In this document: in pieces, positions 9,993 to 23,352 of the stretch | Numbering within the stretch: position 1 is the first letter of the stretch | Layout of the letters: each line of letters opens with the position of its first letter | Source: Rhizomucor pusillus | Lineage: Eukaryota > Mucoromycota > Mucoromycetes > Mucorales > Lichtheimiaceae | Length of the DNA stretch: 40,099 bases | Reading direction: 5' to 3' | NCBI GenBank assembly: GCA_900175165.2 | Contig: FWWN02000559.1 | Span: forward strand, 1-40,099 | Position numbers and translations under genes: made by a program | Notes under the pieces: model-generated | What the model was told of the DNA's origin: nothing | What the model saw: only the letters and a program-made list of their open reading frames with translations | The model's database searches: none

Positions 9993-12784
9993 CTACATCT
10001 CTTTTAAGGTTGGCAGATTAAGGTCTTCGTGGTCATGTCGACATTCCCAAAGGCTTAATTGATACAATGTGACTACTACCAAGAGATGCAGTAAAAGCGA
10101 GTAGATAATGAGAAAGTATCGCGACCATTTGTGTGAAAATAGTATCCGTGTAATGTTGTATGTAAGCTTTTCGGCTGGATTCAGAGCATTGTAACGTCGA
10201 GTCTCTTCCTAGATAATCATGCCAAACATGTAAGAAATTGAAAGTAACATTCGGCCAGCTTACGCAACGCACCCTTTTGTGGAATTGTACAAATGGATTC
10301 ATGCTCTCTTCATACAATTTACCATATTTATCCGTGGGATCGTCACGCATCGCGTTTGTTTTCATTGAGCTTCTGCGGACGTCCTTGGACATCGATGGTC
10401 CGTCTGCTACGCCCATATCCACAGATGTGGAGCGGTTCTACGGTGCAGCTGCATAAATACAAAACTCCATATTCTCTATATTTGATCTCACCGTCAAGCC
10501 TTCCTCCTTCCAAACGTGAACAAACCGCAAACGCTCGTAAAGCTTGAGATTATCTGCTTTCAATCTTTCAATCTCGCTCTCCATATCCTGCGTCTTCTGG
10601 TTGATTTTTCGTAACTGTTCTTCCAGTTCGCCGTTACGCTGTCGGAACCGGTCGCGCTGGTTGATAACAATTGGCAAAATGCTTTTATCTTCCTTTGCCG
10701 CAGGTGCAATGCTAGAAGCATCCAGACTAACCCTCGGCGAACCATAATCTGGAGTACGCGGTGAGGATGAACCCCCGGCGCCGGATGCCAGATTAGTACT
10801 GGAGGGTGTTCTCGTTAATTCTTCATCGAGGGTTCCATTGGATGTCTTTTGGCCGAGCCGTAATAGGTCCTCTTCTAAGCGCTGCACCAATTCTGCTAAC
10901 TGCGTGTTCTTCGTTTTCAGTTCTTCGTACAATGCAGCCTTGGACTGTAAATCATTTTCCAATGCTGAGAATGACACCTTGAGCTGCGTATAATCGTTTT
11001 CTAAGCGCTTATTCTTCTCCATCAATTTGACCTCCAAACTATCATTCAACTTCTCGTCTCGGTTTAGCACATTCTGTGCATCAAATTTATCATCGTCATC
11101 ACCGGTGCTAAATTCAACGTACTTTGCACAGGTAAGAAACGTGGCTGACGTGCTAAAGTATACTAAGTATATCTTACTTTCATAATTTCTAACTCTCTCT
11201 TGATTTCGTCGTAGTCGCTCAATTCTTGGAGTTTGATTGTCAGATTATCCTTTTCTTCGGTCTAAAAGTCTAACGTTAGTATTCACGATAAAGAGATGTC
11301 CCAAATACTTTACCAAAGACTTGTTTTGTGACGAAAGATCCTTGATCTTCTTCGATAAACGTGATTCCGTCTTCTGTAGGAGGTCCTTGTACGTATCAAC
11401 ATCCTTCATTAATTTAGAAATAGTCGCATCCTGTTGCTGTTGCTCTGCCCTATACAATTCAAAGCAAAAGATTTATAAACGTCCATAGCCACAGATCTGC
11501 ATCTGACATACTCGGACTTTGTGTTTTCTGCCGGTTGCTTTGCAGCAGACTCTAATTCCTGCTTCAAGTCCTCCTAAAATATGAAAAGATATCAATTAAT
11601 TTTTTCTTGTAGGTTACTGTGCACTCCATACATTTCTGCGTTCTAATTCCACGATTCGAGAGTTTGCTCTCTCAAGTTCCATGGCTACAATATCCAACTC
11701 TGCTAGTTTACCGACGACTTGCTCATCTTTTTTGCTATTCAATAAAAACTATACATATAAAAGATGGCTCTTATCAACGAACGTACCATATTTTTTATTA
11801 TGGCTGATCAATAATGCTTGCGTATCATCGTGGGTATGTTGCAATTGGGTCAGTTGATCGAGTGCTTGATTCAATTGCGTCTGTAACTCATGCTCTCTGG
11901 CACAAGAATTGGATTACTATTCTCTCTAAAAATGCGTGCATATATAAATACACATACCTTTCCTTATAGTTGCGGATCTTTTCATTATATTGTTGCGTCA
12001 GTTCTTGCTCTCTTTTGACAAGTTCATCCTGTTTCTTTTCTTCTGCCTGATTGCATGCTGTTGAAAAAGATGATGCTGAGGATATCCAGCACGGCAAACT
12101 TACCGCTGCTTCCAACTTTGTTATTCTTTGCTTGAGATCGCAATTCGTCTGTTCAACCGCCTGCAAATATTTGACTTGCTTTTGCATCTCTTCAAGTTCT
12201 AGCCGCAGCGTTTCATTTTCGGTTTTCAGCGTATCATTATCGAAAGCCTTAGCACTTTGATCCTATCATGCGGCTAATTTTAGTCTCCAGTACTCTCTCA
12301 TGTACAATGATAACTGACGATGGCAGCTTCAAACAGAGGGGCTGGATCAGGAGCATCGGCGAGAACTTTGTAGAGCGTCAAGAAGGCATTCTCGGCAAAC
12401 TTTGTTCTCTTTGTTATATTGTCGATCTCAGCCTGATATCCTATGCAAAAAGGAATACGTATTTGGCATACTCACTCAAAGCTGATATCTCCACTGCTGC
12501 CTTACCTTTCAGCAAGGATTTGAACTGTTGCAGCTTCTCCTCGTCTGGCATCTTTTTGAACTCTATATAACATATACATCGTCAACATCGGGTCGAATAA
12601 GACACTGCGTAATTGTACCTCTAGTTTGCTCTGCCAATTTCTTTCGAGAAACTAGACCATCTTTCTGGTTTTCCACAATCGTGAGTCCTTGATGATCAAG
12701 TTGTCGTTGCAGAGCTGGCAGTCCAACGCCTTTCCAAAACTGAATGGCCGTTGAAAAGTTGCCTTGTATATCTGTGGCTGCCAT
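9993..12784 (-). CDS. COY1: CASP / COY1-type Golgi coiled-coil membrane protein
   Basis: Golgi tail-anchored coiled-coil tether of the CASP (Cux1 alternative product)/yeast Coy1 family. Thirteen exons: 12619-12784, 12506-12562, 12319-12440, 12262-12104, 12046-11958, 11896-11787, 11726-11632, 11573-11512, 11449-11314, 11261-11178, 11121-10492, 10437-10273, 10208-9993 (696 aa, all phases agree). The N-terminus (STAIQFWKGVGLPALQRQLD) and the segment LLKGYQAEIDNITKRTKFAE are typical. Long heptad-rich coiled coils follow. ILPIVINQRDRFRQRN is the diagnostic CASP motif. KYGKLYEESMNPF and RRYNALNPAEKL precede a single C-terminal membrane segment (about 656-674) and a short luminal tail. Two junctions have alternatives: the donor before exon 13 (GTGCGT chosen over GTAAGC, same phase) and the acceptor at 11727. 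Confidence 0.92.
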
Positions 12785-13564
12785 AACGTCCTGAAAAGGC
12801 GACTTTCATGCCCAAACCTGTGCAGGGACATTTTCAAAGTTCAGCGGGCGAGCCAGCTTGGCATTTTCGTTTCCTAATCATGCCACCATAGTTTTCATCA
12901 AGCTGTCAATACATCCATGCATTGGAGCATACAGCGGTTTTGACTCATTCTTTTAGTTTCTTGCATTATTACCATCAGGTATAAAACTCAAAATCAGATT
13001 TTCATTGTTGCAATTCTAACCAGATTTATTTCGTTCATGCACTTCTAACTACCAGATGCTTGTCAAAAAAAGAATGCTGGTATGTGTCTATGGCTCGCGC
13101 TTGATATATACATGAACAAGGTATTGTCGGCTGTCTGGTAAATCAAGCGGAGCCGTCTGGACCTCCTTTCAGGGCGCATTGAGCGCAGGTCCTGGCAGCA
13201 ACGTGCAGCTAAGTATCAAACAGCAAATCGCAAAGAATTGAACAAACTTAGTACTTACTATAAGAATATTTGTATAGAAAAAGACGAGATAAATATGAAT
13301 AGGAATGTAAATCGTATTGTGTAAAGATTTGCATCAGGTGCATTGAAGTTGTACATCTTTTAGCAGGGCTGTGATCTGCGGGTGGTCTTTTTCTAAAACT
13401 TGCGAGTTGGTGTTACCTCAAGAGCACATTTTCATCAATTCCTTGGGCCGCGCGTGTCTCCCCTTTGCTTTCCTTTTCTCTCTCTTTTTTTAGAACACTT
13501 GCTCTTTCCATCTCTTTCATCTCTTTCCAGTCTCTCCTTTCCTGTGCATCGCAGTTAAATCACA
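12785..13564. other. Divergent promoter region between COY1 and the septin gene
   Basis: 780 bp between two genes read outwards. The septin side has long pyrimidine tracts (about 13450-13545), common near fungal transcription starts. No convincing RNA gene, repeat or open frame was seen. Confidence 0.4.
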
Positions 13565-15375
13565 ATGGCACATGTAAGCGCAGCATGCCAAAAAAAAGCA
13601 GCAATCGGTTGTCATCTGTACTGGATTGAAACTCATCATCTTGCTTTGCAGAGACTTGGCGGTCGTAGAAAGAACGTGAAGAAGGGTTTCCAATTCACAT
13701 TGATGGTAGTTGGTATGGAAACGATATATTTGGCGTCTCTTGTCGCTATGTAAGATTCAACTAATGCGCATCTATCATTTAGGTGCGTCTGGAACGGGCC
13801 GCACCACTTTTGTCAACACGCTTTGCAACTCCAATGTCCTAGCAAAGAAGGTGTGTGACAACCCTGAAGAAGCACACAACGAAGAAGGTATCACTATCAA
13901 GCCCGTCTCAGTTGGTAAGTTTCTTTTGAAGGGTGGATAAAGAAATAGGGCCAGTCAGAAATTTTATGGTAACACATGGATTTCCATAGAGCTGGACGAA
14001 GATGGTGTCAGGTATGTGAAGAAATAAGGGGTGGACCCAGCACAGTTGCCATTCTAGGATATCTCCTTAACACGACAGTCCTTTAAAGAATTTCCTTGAC
14101 AATCGTGGACACTCCCGGATTTGGTGACAACATCGATAACGAGAGATGGTAATTGTGAATATACTTCTTATCATGCTTGAAGCAGTGCTGATCAATAGTC
14201 TCACGCATTCTTTGCTCCAGTTTCCAAGAGATCGTCGGCTATTTGGAAAGACAATACGATGACATCCTCGCTGAGGAATCCCGCATCAAACGTAACCCCA
14301 GATTCCGCGACAACCGTGTTCACGCTCTTTTGTACTTTATCTCACCTACTGGCCATGCGTACGTGCTAGACTCTACGTATATACAGCACAAAAATACTAA
14401 AAGCATGTCTTTCTTGGCTCAGTTTGCGTGAGATTGACATTGAACTTATGCGCCGCTTGAGCCCTCGTGTCAATGTCATTCCTGTCATCGGTCGTGCCGA
14501 TTCACTGACCCCCCAAGAACTTAAAGACTTCAAGCGACGAGTATGTTTTCAAACGACTTCAAATACTGAAAACAAATATCGCTGATACTTTTCCCCGTAG
14601 ATTATGGAAGATATCGAATATTACAATATTCCCATTTATAATTTCCCTTACGATGTTGAAGAAGATGATGAAGACACTATCGAGGAAAACAGCGAGCTTC
14701 GCGTACGTACAAAGACGATAATATTGTGTTCTGACAGTTATGCTTACATTTTTAAAGGCTCTTTTGCCATTCGCCATCATCGGTAGCGACGAAGAAATCG
14801 TTGTCAATGGACGAACAGTCCGTGGTCGTCAATACCCATGGGGTGCTGTTGAAGGTAAATGAGTTCATTTTATGCTACGCTGGACCAGCATTCTTACGCA
14901 TAACATAGTCGATAATCCTCAGCACTCTGATTTTGCCCGTCTGCGTTCCGCTTTGCTCAGCTCGCACTTGCAAGATCTTAAGGAAATTACTCACGACTTC
15001 TTGTACGAAAACTACCGTACTGAGAAGCTTAGCCGTACCGTGAACGGTGGTGATGCAGAGTAAGTTTGTGAATGAAAAATGATCATGAACACAGACTGAT
15101 GTTTATATAGGGATGCATCGCTGAATGCCGAGGATATGGCGAGCCAAAGTGTACGACTCAAGGAAGAGCAATTGAGAAAGGAAGAAGAGAAGGTAATGTG
15201 CAGTGGATCGGATGCCCCCTTTTCTCGAGGAGACTAACATCCTGAATAGCTCCGCGAGATTGAGCTCAAAGTGCAAAGAGAAATTCAAGAAAAGAGAGCA
15301 GAGTTGTTGAGCAAGGAAGAAGCCTTGCGCAACCTGGAGGCGAGATTGGCACAAGCTCAGCTCGCTGATGCGTAA
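13565..15375 (+). CDS. CDC11: Septin, Cdc11/AspA type
   Basis: GTP-binding septin that polymerises into filaments at septa, bud necks and branch sites. Exons: 13565-13573, 13652-13712, 13783-13914, 13990-14011, 14089-14148, 14221-14358, 14423-14540, 14601-14702, 14758-14854, 14909-15059, 15111-15192, 15250-15375 (365 aa, phases consistent). The G1 loop is GASGTGRTT (24-32), with Arg where most septins have Lys; this is a feature of the Cdc11 group as I know it. Also seen are G3 (DTPGFGD), G4 (GRAD) and the septin unique element ending in [15 protein letters not shown]-terminal Glu/Lys-rich coiled coil (about 300-365) follows. The first coding exon has only three codons. Intron 1 is 78 nt, in frame and without a stop, so its retention would add 26 residues. 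Assignment to Cdc11 rather than another septin class is an inference. Confidence 0.93.
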
Positions 15376-15997
15376 ACTTTTCTGGCATTTTTCTCTTCTC
15401 TTGATCCCTTTTTCTTTTTTATATATCGATTTTTTCTCTTGTCTTGATCTTTTAATTACCAACATAGCCTCGCTCATCCCGTGTCTTGATAAACCTATTA
15501 CCTGAAAACAAAGTTTACAGTAGTTACTTGACGTCAGTAGAACACTGTCTGTTACTGTTACACAAAGTCGGCCTATACTATTAGCCGCCCCACCCTAGAG
15601 TCCAACATGCATCTCTGCATAATCTCCCAATCATTTTTACAAGATCTCCAAGATCCAGCATCATCGTCTGTGAATACCAATTTTTTAGCGTTACTCCGTC
15701 ATTGCATGTAACATCTCGATCTCTTCATCAGTATTATGATAAACAGCTGCCGACCTGCTGATATGGAAGGCTAGTTACAAGCCACCACTATATATTCTCA
15801 CGGGCAGGCAAAAGGATCTTTGAGGAAGAAAGCACGGAAGCTTTCGGGCATTGCATTGGGTTGATTGCCTTGAAAGCAAGTCAAAGTGTGTGGGACCAAT
15901 AGCGCTGCACACATGATAACCCAGCAAACATATAAATTCCATCGGGTGTCTGAAACATTACCTTGTTCTTTCCTTTTCTTCAGCTCACTTGCTCCCA
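15376..15997. other. Intergenic: septin 3' flank and carnitine acyltransferase promoter
   Basis: 622 bp between two plus-strand genes. T-rich DNA follows the septin stop. The minus-strand open frames at 15103-15477 and 15798-16031 look like shadows of neighbouring exons or chance. No other feature is supported. Confidence 0.4.
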
Positions 15998-18603
15998 ATG
16001 ATCGAAGCTCTACCGCATCCACCACTCCCAAATGATCCTACTGGGGGTCAGACATACCAACATCAAAGCAAACTCTCGAAACTCCCTATACCTGACTTGC
16101 AAGGTACCATAGAACGATACCTTGCAGCAGTGAAACCCTTACAGGTAAAAATATATGACGATGTTCCCGCCCTGTACTATCCACTTACACAGATCATGTT
16201 CACAGAGCCCTCAAGAGCATGAAAAGACGAAGGCTGCAGCAGAGAACTTCTTAAAAAACGAGGGTCCATGGTTGCAGGAAAAACTGAAAGAGTACGCGGC
16301 AGACAAAATGTCTTACATTGAAGAGTTCTGGTAAGAGTAGACTTGCACTGAACCTATCCACCCGTCGTTCCGTCTGGCCTAACATCATGGAATAACAAGG
16401 TATGATTCGTATCTCCAGCACGACGATCCGGTCGTCCTCAACCTGAACCCGTTCTTCGTCCTCGAGGATGACCCGACACCGCAGCGCAACGACCAAGTCG
16501 TTCGTGCTTCTTCACTCATATACTCGACGTTGACATTCATTCATGCACTCAAGACAAAAACGCTTGAGCCTGATGTTTTTCGCGGCACACCGCTCTGCAT
16601 GTCGCAGTTTGGTCGTTTGTTTGGTACGGCGCGAGTGCCGACAGAGAATGGATGTTACATTGCCCCATACGAAGATTCACGTCACATCGTTGTCATGGCA
16701 CACTCACAATTTTATCACTTTGAGGTATTTGATGAAGAGGGACAAGTGTGCCTGACCGAAAAGGAGATTGCATCCAATCTGCGAGCTATCGTCAGAGACG
16801 CAGCAAAGGTCCCTGTCACGGGGATTGCTAAAAACGCCATTGGCGTATTGACCACGGAGAAGAGACGTAACTGGGCCAGACTCAGGGACGAGCTCAACAG
16901 CGATCCAGTCAACCGCGCAGCACTCCGTGTGGTGGATTCAGCACTATTTATTGTATGCCTCGACCACGTTGCACCATCAGGTATTGAGGACCTGAGCACC
17001 AACATGCTTTGTGGCACGTACAAATTGGATCATGGGCTGCAGGTCGGCACATGCACAAACAGATGGTACGATAAGCTACAGGTACGCAAAGCAAATCAAC
17101 GTGAAATCATGAAAAGGGGAACACTGCTGGCTTACATAAGCATTCCGTTCATATGCTCTTAGATCATTGTTTGCAAGAATGGAAGCGCTGGCGTCAACTT
17201 TGAGCACACAGGTATAATACATATATATATATTATAATATTACGGTTGAAAAGCACATGAAAGCTCACTGCATATGTTTGTCTCCCAGGCGTCGATGGCC
17301 ACACGGTCCTGCGCTATGTATCCGATATTTACACCGACACTATCCTCCGTTTTGCAAAGACAATCAACAGCCAGACAAAGTCTATTTTCCATTCTCAAAC
17401 TTACAAAAAGGATGACGCAAATACTCGTCGTGGCAGCTCGACTTCAAGCACATCAACTGCGTTTGATACCAATCCGCGTCGCATCGAATGGAACATGACG
17501 GATGAAATCGCGCTCGGCGTACGATTTGCCGAAACTAGGCTGAGTGATTTGATCCTCCAGAACGAAGTCAAGGTGCTCGAATTTAACAAGTACGGCAAAT
17601 ACTTTATCACGGACATGAAGATGAGTCCCGATGCATTCGTGCAGGTAAGACCAGGCAAAACGTATAAGCGAATGCACAAAACCCTGCAGCGGCTGACCAT
17701 CTTGTCTTGTTTCCCACGATCTAGATGGCCTATCAGGCAGCTTACTATGGTCTTTATGGCAAGTCGGAGTGCACATACGAACCTGGTAATGCCCACGCAC
17801 GCAGCACACTTTGCGTCTAGAACGATGATAGCTAATGTGTTGCATTGATAGCAATGACCAAGACTTTCTTGCATGGCCGTACAGAAGCTATACGGAGTGT
17901 AACTGAAGCATCTGTACACTTTGTAAAAACATTCCATTCCAAGGCACCGCCCGAAGAAAAACTGAATGCACTCCGAGAGGCACTCAAGGTGCACACCAAA
18001 CTGACGAGAGACTGCGCTAAAGGCCTGGGTCAAGATCGCCACTTGTATGCCTTGGAATGTTTATGGGATCGACTCAAGAAAGATGAGAAGAAGCCAATGA
18101 TTTTCACAGACAAGGGCTGGAGTACACTTAATCACACTGTGATTAGCACCTCAAACTGCGGTAATCCTGCTCTGAGATTGTTTGGATTTGGTCCCGTAGT
18201 TTCCGATGGTTTTGGTATCGGATATATTATCAAAGAAGATGGCATTGCCGTAAGTAACATCGTTGGTGCATTGGCAATATTTATAGAATATTGACGGTGC
18301 TGCACATAATAGTTTGTGGCATCATCCAAGCATAGACAAACAGAGCGGTTCCTTGCGACTCTAGAGGGTTACCTATTAGAAATTCAATCCATGCTTCTCA
18401 AGGAAAGATATCCTGGCGGTCTGTCGCAACGTCAACGATTGCTGGCGATGGAAGAAGAGCACGAACTGATCAACGGATACAGCTATTTTGACAATGGCGA
18501 TGATCGATTCTCTGACGCTTCGTCCCAAACGGGATCGCCTACAAAGGGAGGTTTCGACAACCGCAAAGTAGGTCGGCGATTGACTCTCCGTGAAACTGAC
18601 TAA
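15998..18603 (+). CDS. Carnitine O-acetyltransferase family protein
   Basis: Choline/carnitine acyltransferase, moving acetyl (or acyl) groups between CoA and carnitine for transport between peroxisome, cytosol and mitochondrion. Exons: 15998-16144, 16206-16330, 16400-17081, 17163-17211, 17289-17644, 17725-17785, 17852-18249, 18313-18603 (702 aa, phases consistent). Family marks seen: LPIPDLQGTIERYLAAVKPL at the N-terminus, SYIEEFWYDSYL, and TPLCMSQFGRLFGTARVP. The catalytic His333 lies in GVNFEHTGVDG, the conserved TEAIRSVT segment follows, and the STS motif is at 572-574. The C-terminus is a polar tail of about 60 residues ending LRETD, so there is no peroxisomal SKL-type signal. There is no obvious N-terminal presequence either. 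This fits a cytosolic or outer-membrane type better than a Cat2-type enzyme, but location is a guess. The in-frame TTG nine bases upstream is not used as start. Confidence 0.92.
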
Positions 18604-18734
18604 AGGAAGAAGCTCGATTTTATTTGTATTTATTGTCGAGGTGGAAAATAGCAATACATAAAGAATTTTTCTGTTGTTCTACAATATGGAAGGACAAAAG
18701 AATTGAAGAAAAAACCAACATATAATTCACTGAT

Positions 18735-21032
18735 CTACATGATACCACATTTGTTCAACGAATGTGTATTCACGGCACCTGCAGTGACTTGAGGTTTTTG
18801 TGAAATATTGTTCGTCACGGGCATTTTTGTAACAGGCAAATTCAGCTTTCTAGCTGCCAGTGCATGGCCTTTAGATGTGGCTTTGCCAAAGTATTTCAAA
18901 GCCTGAGGATAATCTCTGCAGGTGCCCATGCCGTCTTCGTAGTAAGTGCTGGAAAAAATGCAACGGAATTAGATGGATAAGCAAATAAGCTAGTTACTAG
19001 CGAACATACCCTAGCACATATTCAGCTTCAGTGTAGCCGCTATCTGCAGCTTTTTTGCACCAGCGGAACGCCTGCTCAGCTTCAGCATCCAAGTGCTCCG
19101 GGATACCTTTCTCGAACATTTTGGCCAGTTCAAGCATAGCTCCTTTGTGCTTCTCTTCTGCTGCTCTGACAAAGTTCTGATAGCCTTGCCAAGGATCCCG
19201 CGGCTGACCCAGCAGACCGTGCGTAAACACTTGACCCATCTGGTATATTGCTTCGACGTGGCCAAGTCGGGCAGATTTCTTCAGCAATTGAAAAGCAGTG
19301 GTTTCATCCTTGTCGATTGAAGAGCTAGGAATAGTTTCAACATCGCATCCTGAATAAAGCGAGCTGAGCACGTAAGCAGGACGAGCAGCTGAAACGTCCG
19401 AAGCTTCGGCTGCTTGTTTGAGATACTCCAGTCCTTTTGGTATATCCAGCTTTTGGGACAGCAACAGCATGCTTAGTCTCTAACAGTATATGAAAAAGCA
19501 TCTCAAGTTAGAGGATAGCAGGTGTTTGAAGCCAAATATATCTGTATACTTGCATAGAGCGCCTGAGGATGGCCCTTATCTGCAGCAGCTTGGTAACTTG
19601 AAACAGCCTGAGAGTATTGACCTTGTTGTGCATAATACTCGCCTAGCTGATAATATGCAGGTGGCCACCCTGCCTTTGCAGACAGTGTAAAACATAGCAA
19701 TGCCTTTTTCTTGTTTGCGCGGCCATACATTGTACCGTGAAGACGCCACTGACCCTTGATATACAATGCCTCTGGCTCTTTCTTTTTTGCCAACCGCTCG
19801 ATCCAGAATCGTGCTTCCTTGACTAGCAATGAGACACAAGGGTCCTTATCCTTGGAGGATGAGAGCAGATGGACAATATCCAGTAGATATTTCGCATAAG
19901 CAAGCTGGACTGCTACGTCTTTGATCTTTTTCGCCATTCGTCGATATGTCTTGATCACATCTTTGTTGTGCGTTAGACTGTACGATGCGATGCAGCTGAA
20001 CTTGCTTGGACGAGAAGACAGACTTTGCTGACGTACTTTGTTCATCTCTGTGGTACGCTTCTGCACTGAGCCGGTGCGTTGGTCAGGTACGTGTCGCTCT
20101 GTGAGTATGGGTTGCGCCGCTGTAGGCGACGTAGAACCAGTATCGACGTTCTTGACTTTATCGCAGCTATTTTTACAGTCATCACCTTCTCGTTCTTCGG
20201 GCTTCAGTGGCTCCATCAGCGAGGACATGGAGCCCCAGGGTGACGGTATCTTGGCGACGGGCGAATGTAAGCTTACGGCCGGAATGAGCTCCTTAGGCGT
20301 GGAGGTATTCGATGGAGTAGATGGAGAGAGTAAAGTGGCTGAACTGCTACCACTGCTCAAGTTACTAGTAGAAACTCTCAACTGACCTGAGTCGTCGGGC
20401 GTATTGGGCGAATGCAGTTCCCTTGACGAGGAAGCTGCCGGCTCAAAAGGCTTCTGTAGGCGACTTGCTTCAGGCAGGTGAGAAGAAGTTTCCACTTTTA
20501 AGCTTTCTCCGTAAGGCGGTGGAGGTGGCTGTGCTACGGGATATGCAGCCAAATTTGTAAAACTTGCATTCCTAGCGACGATATCGTGTGGCATATGGAC
20601 GAATGTCGCATTGGGCGCGATGGCTTCGCTGAAGCTATGTCGACGTGCAGAATTTGAGTTTTGTTTTGAAGCCGTCAAAGATGGGAGATTCCTTGAAGGC
20701 TGTTTCGGCTGCTGTGTAGCGTAGCAAGGTACCTGTCCGTAAGAATGATGCGGCTGCTGAAAGTACACTAGCAAGGAAGTTTATAGTAAGTGGATACATC
20801 CCAGTTACATCGCGTGGATAAATAGTCATATACCTTGTTGCATGGGAAATGCTGCAGAGTATACCCATTGACATTGTGGCATTTGTGTATCTGTAGCATT
20901 GACGGCATCAATGTTTGGAGGGATCTGCGGCAGCGGTTTCTTTGCTCGGCGTGGAGGAGGTTGCCCGTCCAAAGGAGGTGGAGATATCGTACGGGCGACC
21001 ATATTAAAGCCAGATAGTGTGTTAATATCCAT
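18735..21032 (-). CDS. SKT5: SEL1-repeat protein, SKT5/CHS4-like chitin synthase activator
   Basis: Probable activator and membrane adaptor of a chitin synthase. Exons: 20834-21032, 19554-20767, 19010-19479, 18735-18948 (698 aa). The first 300 residues are Pro/Ser-rich and low-complexity. SEL1-type repeats fill most of the rest, including LAYAKYLLDIV, YQLGEYYAQQGQYSQAVSSYQAAA, AEYVLGTYYEDGMGTCRDYPQALKYF and neighbours. The protein ends in CGIM, a CaaX prenylation box. Yeast Chs4/Skt5 is also farnesylated at its C-terminus, which supports the assignment. The join between exons 2 and 3 uses a GC-AG intron (GCAAGT donor at 19553). The normal GT two bases further on would break the frame. The gene converges on the carnitine acyltransferase, with 131 bp between stops. 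It could instead be another SEL1 adaptor of the same family. Confidence 0.87.
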
Positions 21033-23352
21033 ATTTTAAAGGATAGAAAGGTTTATATGCAAGACGTAACGGATGGAAACCCTTCATTTGATGTTGAAAT
21101 ACCGAAAGTTTCGTAAAAAGATGCTTGTTTTGATGGACATCACCTAATTTGTCTGTTTGTGTCAACGTTTCCATGTATGGATACCTTGTACGATCCATAT
21201 ATGCATTGGAACGGTTTTAAGCTTTGACATGCACACTCCTGACCACTGTAACTCGGGCGTTCTCCGTGTTTGCATTTCCATTTATCCTTCACTCCAGTGA
21301 CAACCATTTGATAGCAAATACCACGGTACCCTCAAGCAGACTGCATATCCATTTTCAATATTTATTTGGTATGTTATTTTGCATAGTATGAATATCGTTG
21401 ATTGTTTACTACAATACGTTTTAGGGTCCATCTGTAATATCGAAATGAATGCGACATTGAAAACGACATGAAAAGTTAAGTGCTTATGATCAAGTACGTT
21501 GCAACAAGCACAGTCCGAGCGAGTTTAGCATTTCTAAGTACGATGCAGATGTAACCGAATGTTCTTGTTGATGTAATGCATCTTTTCATATCGATGGAAG
21601 TGGTTTTCATTGTCACTTTAGATGCTTATCATTCATTCATTGCCAAAGTTGTCAAATCCAGTAATATGTTAGGCAACTACCACCACAACAGTTAAATGTT
21701 GTTTCTGTTACAATCAGCCTTATTAACTCCTTCAAGCAGTTGCACGTCTTTGATCAGTGATATTTTGTATCTGCTGCCTCCCAAAGCTTTGCAATCCCAG
21801 AAGACTGCTCTCGCAAACAGCCAGGGAGGAGAAACCCTGTCTTCCCTGTCCCATGTCTTCTATATCTCATTGTTCTTTTGCTATTTCTATGATTCGTTGC
21901 TTATCTTCGTATTGTTTTGCGATATGCCTTCCGACTCTGAAGTTAAACATATGGAAGAACGACAGTGGCACGGACTTGAGTAATATCTTTTATAGAAGCA
22001 AATGAGATGTATCATCCGATGTTCTTCAGTAACAGTGAGTTAGTAACAATAAAAGATATACTCTTTCTTGGAATCAACTCTGACCATTGTGTGGCGAATG
22101 AACACGAGTGCAACATTATCTAGTCGTCACACTAATGAGAATTAGTATAGCTAGTAGATGAAAAGATTTCTCGACCAGCCAAGTACTCCAGGACCGACAC
22201 TTGGCTGTCTAGATAATCATTCTAATTCGATAACATTTTTAGTACTCGTCTATCCATTGTGATCGACTGCCAAGGGAGGGAACATGACATCATCTGGCTA
22301 ACTAAATATAACTAGGGCACTGCGGCGCAGAACAAGAAAAAGAAACGATAACCTCGCGTGAGCACAAGCTTGCATGGCCTGAGCACAGCCCTGAATCATT
22401 TTGCCACGAAGATGATCTCCCCGGGTTTACCCTTGCCAGAATCATGTCAATCTCTCCGATAAATTTCCACACGTGATGGACCCTGCCTTTGCTCCACACT
22501 CTAGCCCTTTAAAAGTTGTTACCTAGGTTTAAAGCATTGACATGAGGAACGAATTCCAACGTTTGCTGATTGATACTGAGATATGGAGAAGTTAATCACT
22601 CCCAGACTTGCTAGAGTCGCATGGTCTCGACCTGGTAAGACTGGATGCACACATGCTTGGGACACTCTGTCTTCTGCCTGCCACTGCATGTCCCTGCGGC
22701 CTTCTGCGTTTGTAAATCAACGGCGCAGAGTGATACTATCCGTAAGCAGCAGCATCACCGACAGCAAGGAGATACTTTTACTTGTACACCTGTTAAAAAT
22801 ATAGCCTGGTATTCATCCTTCTGCGCGGAAAAAGAGAAAGAAAAAGGCCGTTTTAGGGCGATCGGGATGCGATGCGCTAACATTCAGAAAATCCCGGTGC
22901 ATCCTGCATTTGAACAGTTGTCAAGCGAGGGCGGTGCAACAAATATATACAACAAAAACCGCACTACCTGAAGTTTTCAGCAAAAGCACAGTGTATGATC
23001 AACTCCCTACGCGAAGTCACGTTGCCACTCGATGACGAATGACTTTGCGATTGTTTACATCCAAAAATAGCCGTTTTCAACCACGTTTTCGATGGCACGG
23101 CCATCGTGTCAGTAACCAAAAGAGGAAGAACTCCGAATTGCATTTTCAAAGGTCCTTTCACATTCACAAGCGTCCCTAACACGCCAAGCAAGTCAAGACT
23201 GGTAGCACCAGCGAAAATTTGTGTACTTTTAATACCTTGCTTTGTGGAAGCAGCCTTTTCTTTTTTTTCTCTTGCGGTTTCTTCAACCTCCACTTTTTCC
23301 TCTCCACCCCAAACCCATTTTTTTCATTTAATCCTTTAAGTTGCTGTCAATA
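21033..23352. other. Divergent intergenic region between SKT5 and the ankyrin-DIL gene
   Basis: 2.3 kb of AT-rich DNA. Short open frames (such as 21696-21983 plus and 22964-23293 minus) have no recognisable family or splice structure. A small inverted repeat, ACTAAT-gaga-ATTAGT, lies near 22131-22146. A pyrimidine-rich block just before 23353 fits a promoter/5' UTR of the ankyrin-DIL gene. No tRNA, rRNA or transposon was recognised. Confidence 0.35.

Noticed and set aside
21696..22005. Overlapping 95-aa and 82-aa plus-strand open frames
   Set aside because: No family, no splice sites linking to other exons, and composition like the AT-rich intergenic DNA around them.
22600..22760. tRNA-like or structured-RNA-looking GC-richer stretch
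   Set aside because: No cloverleaf, A box or B box could be fitted.
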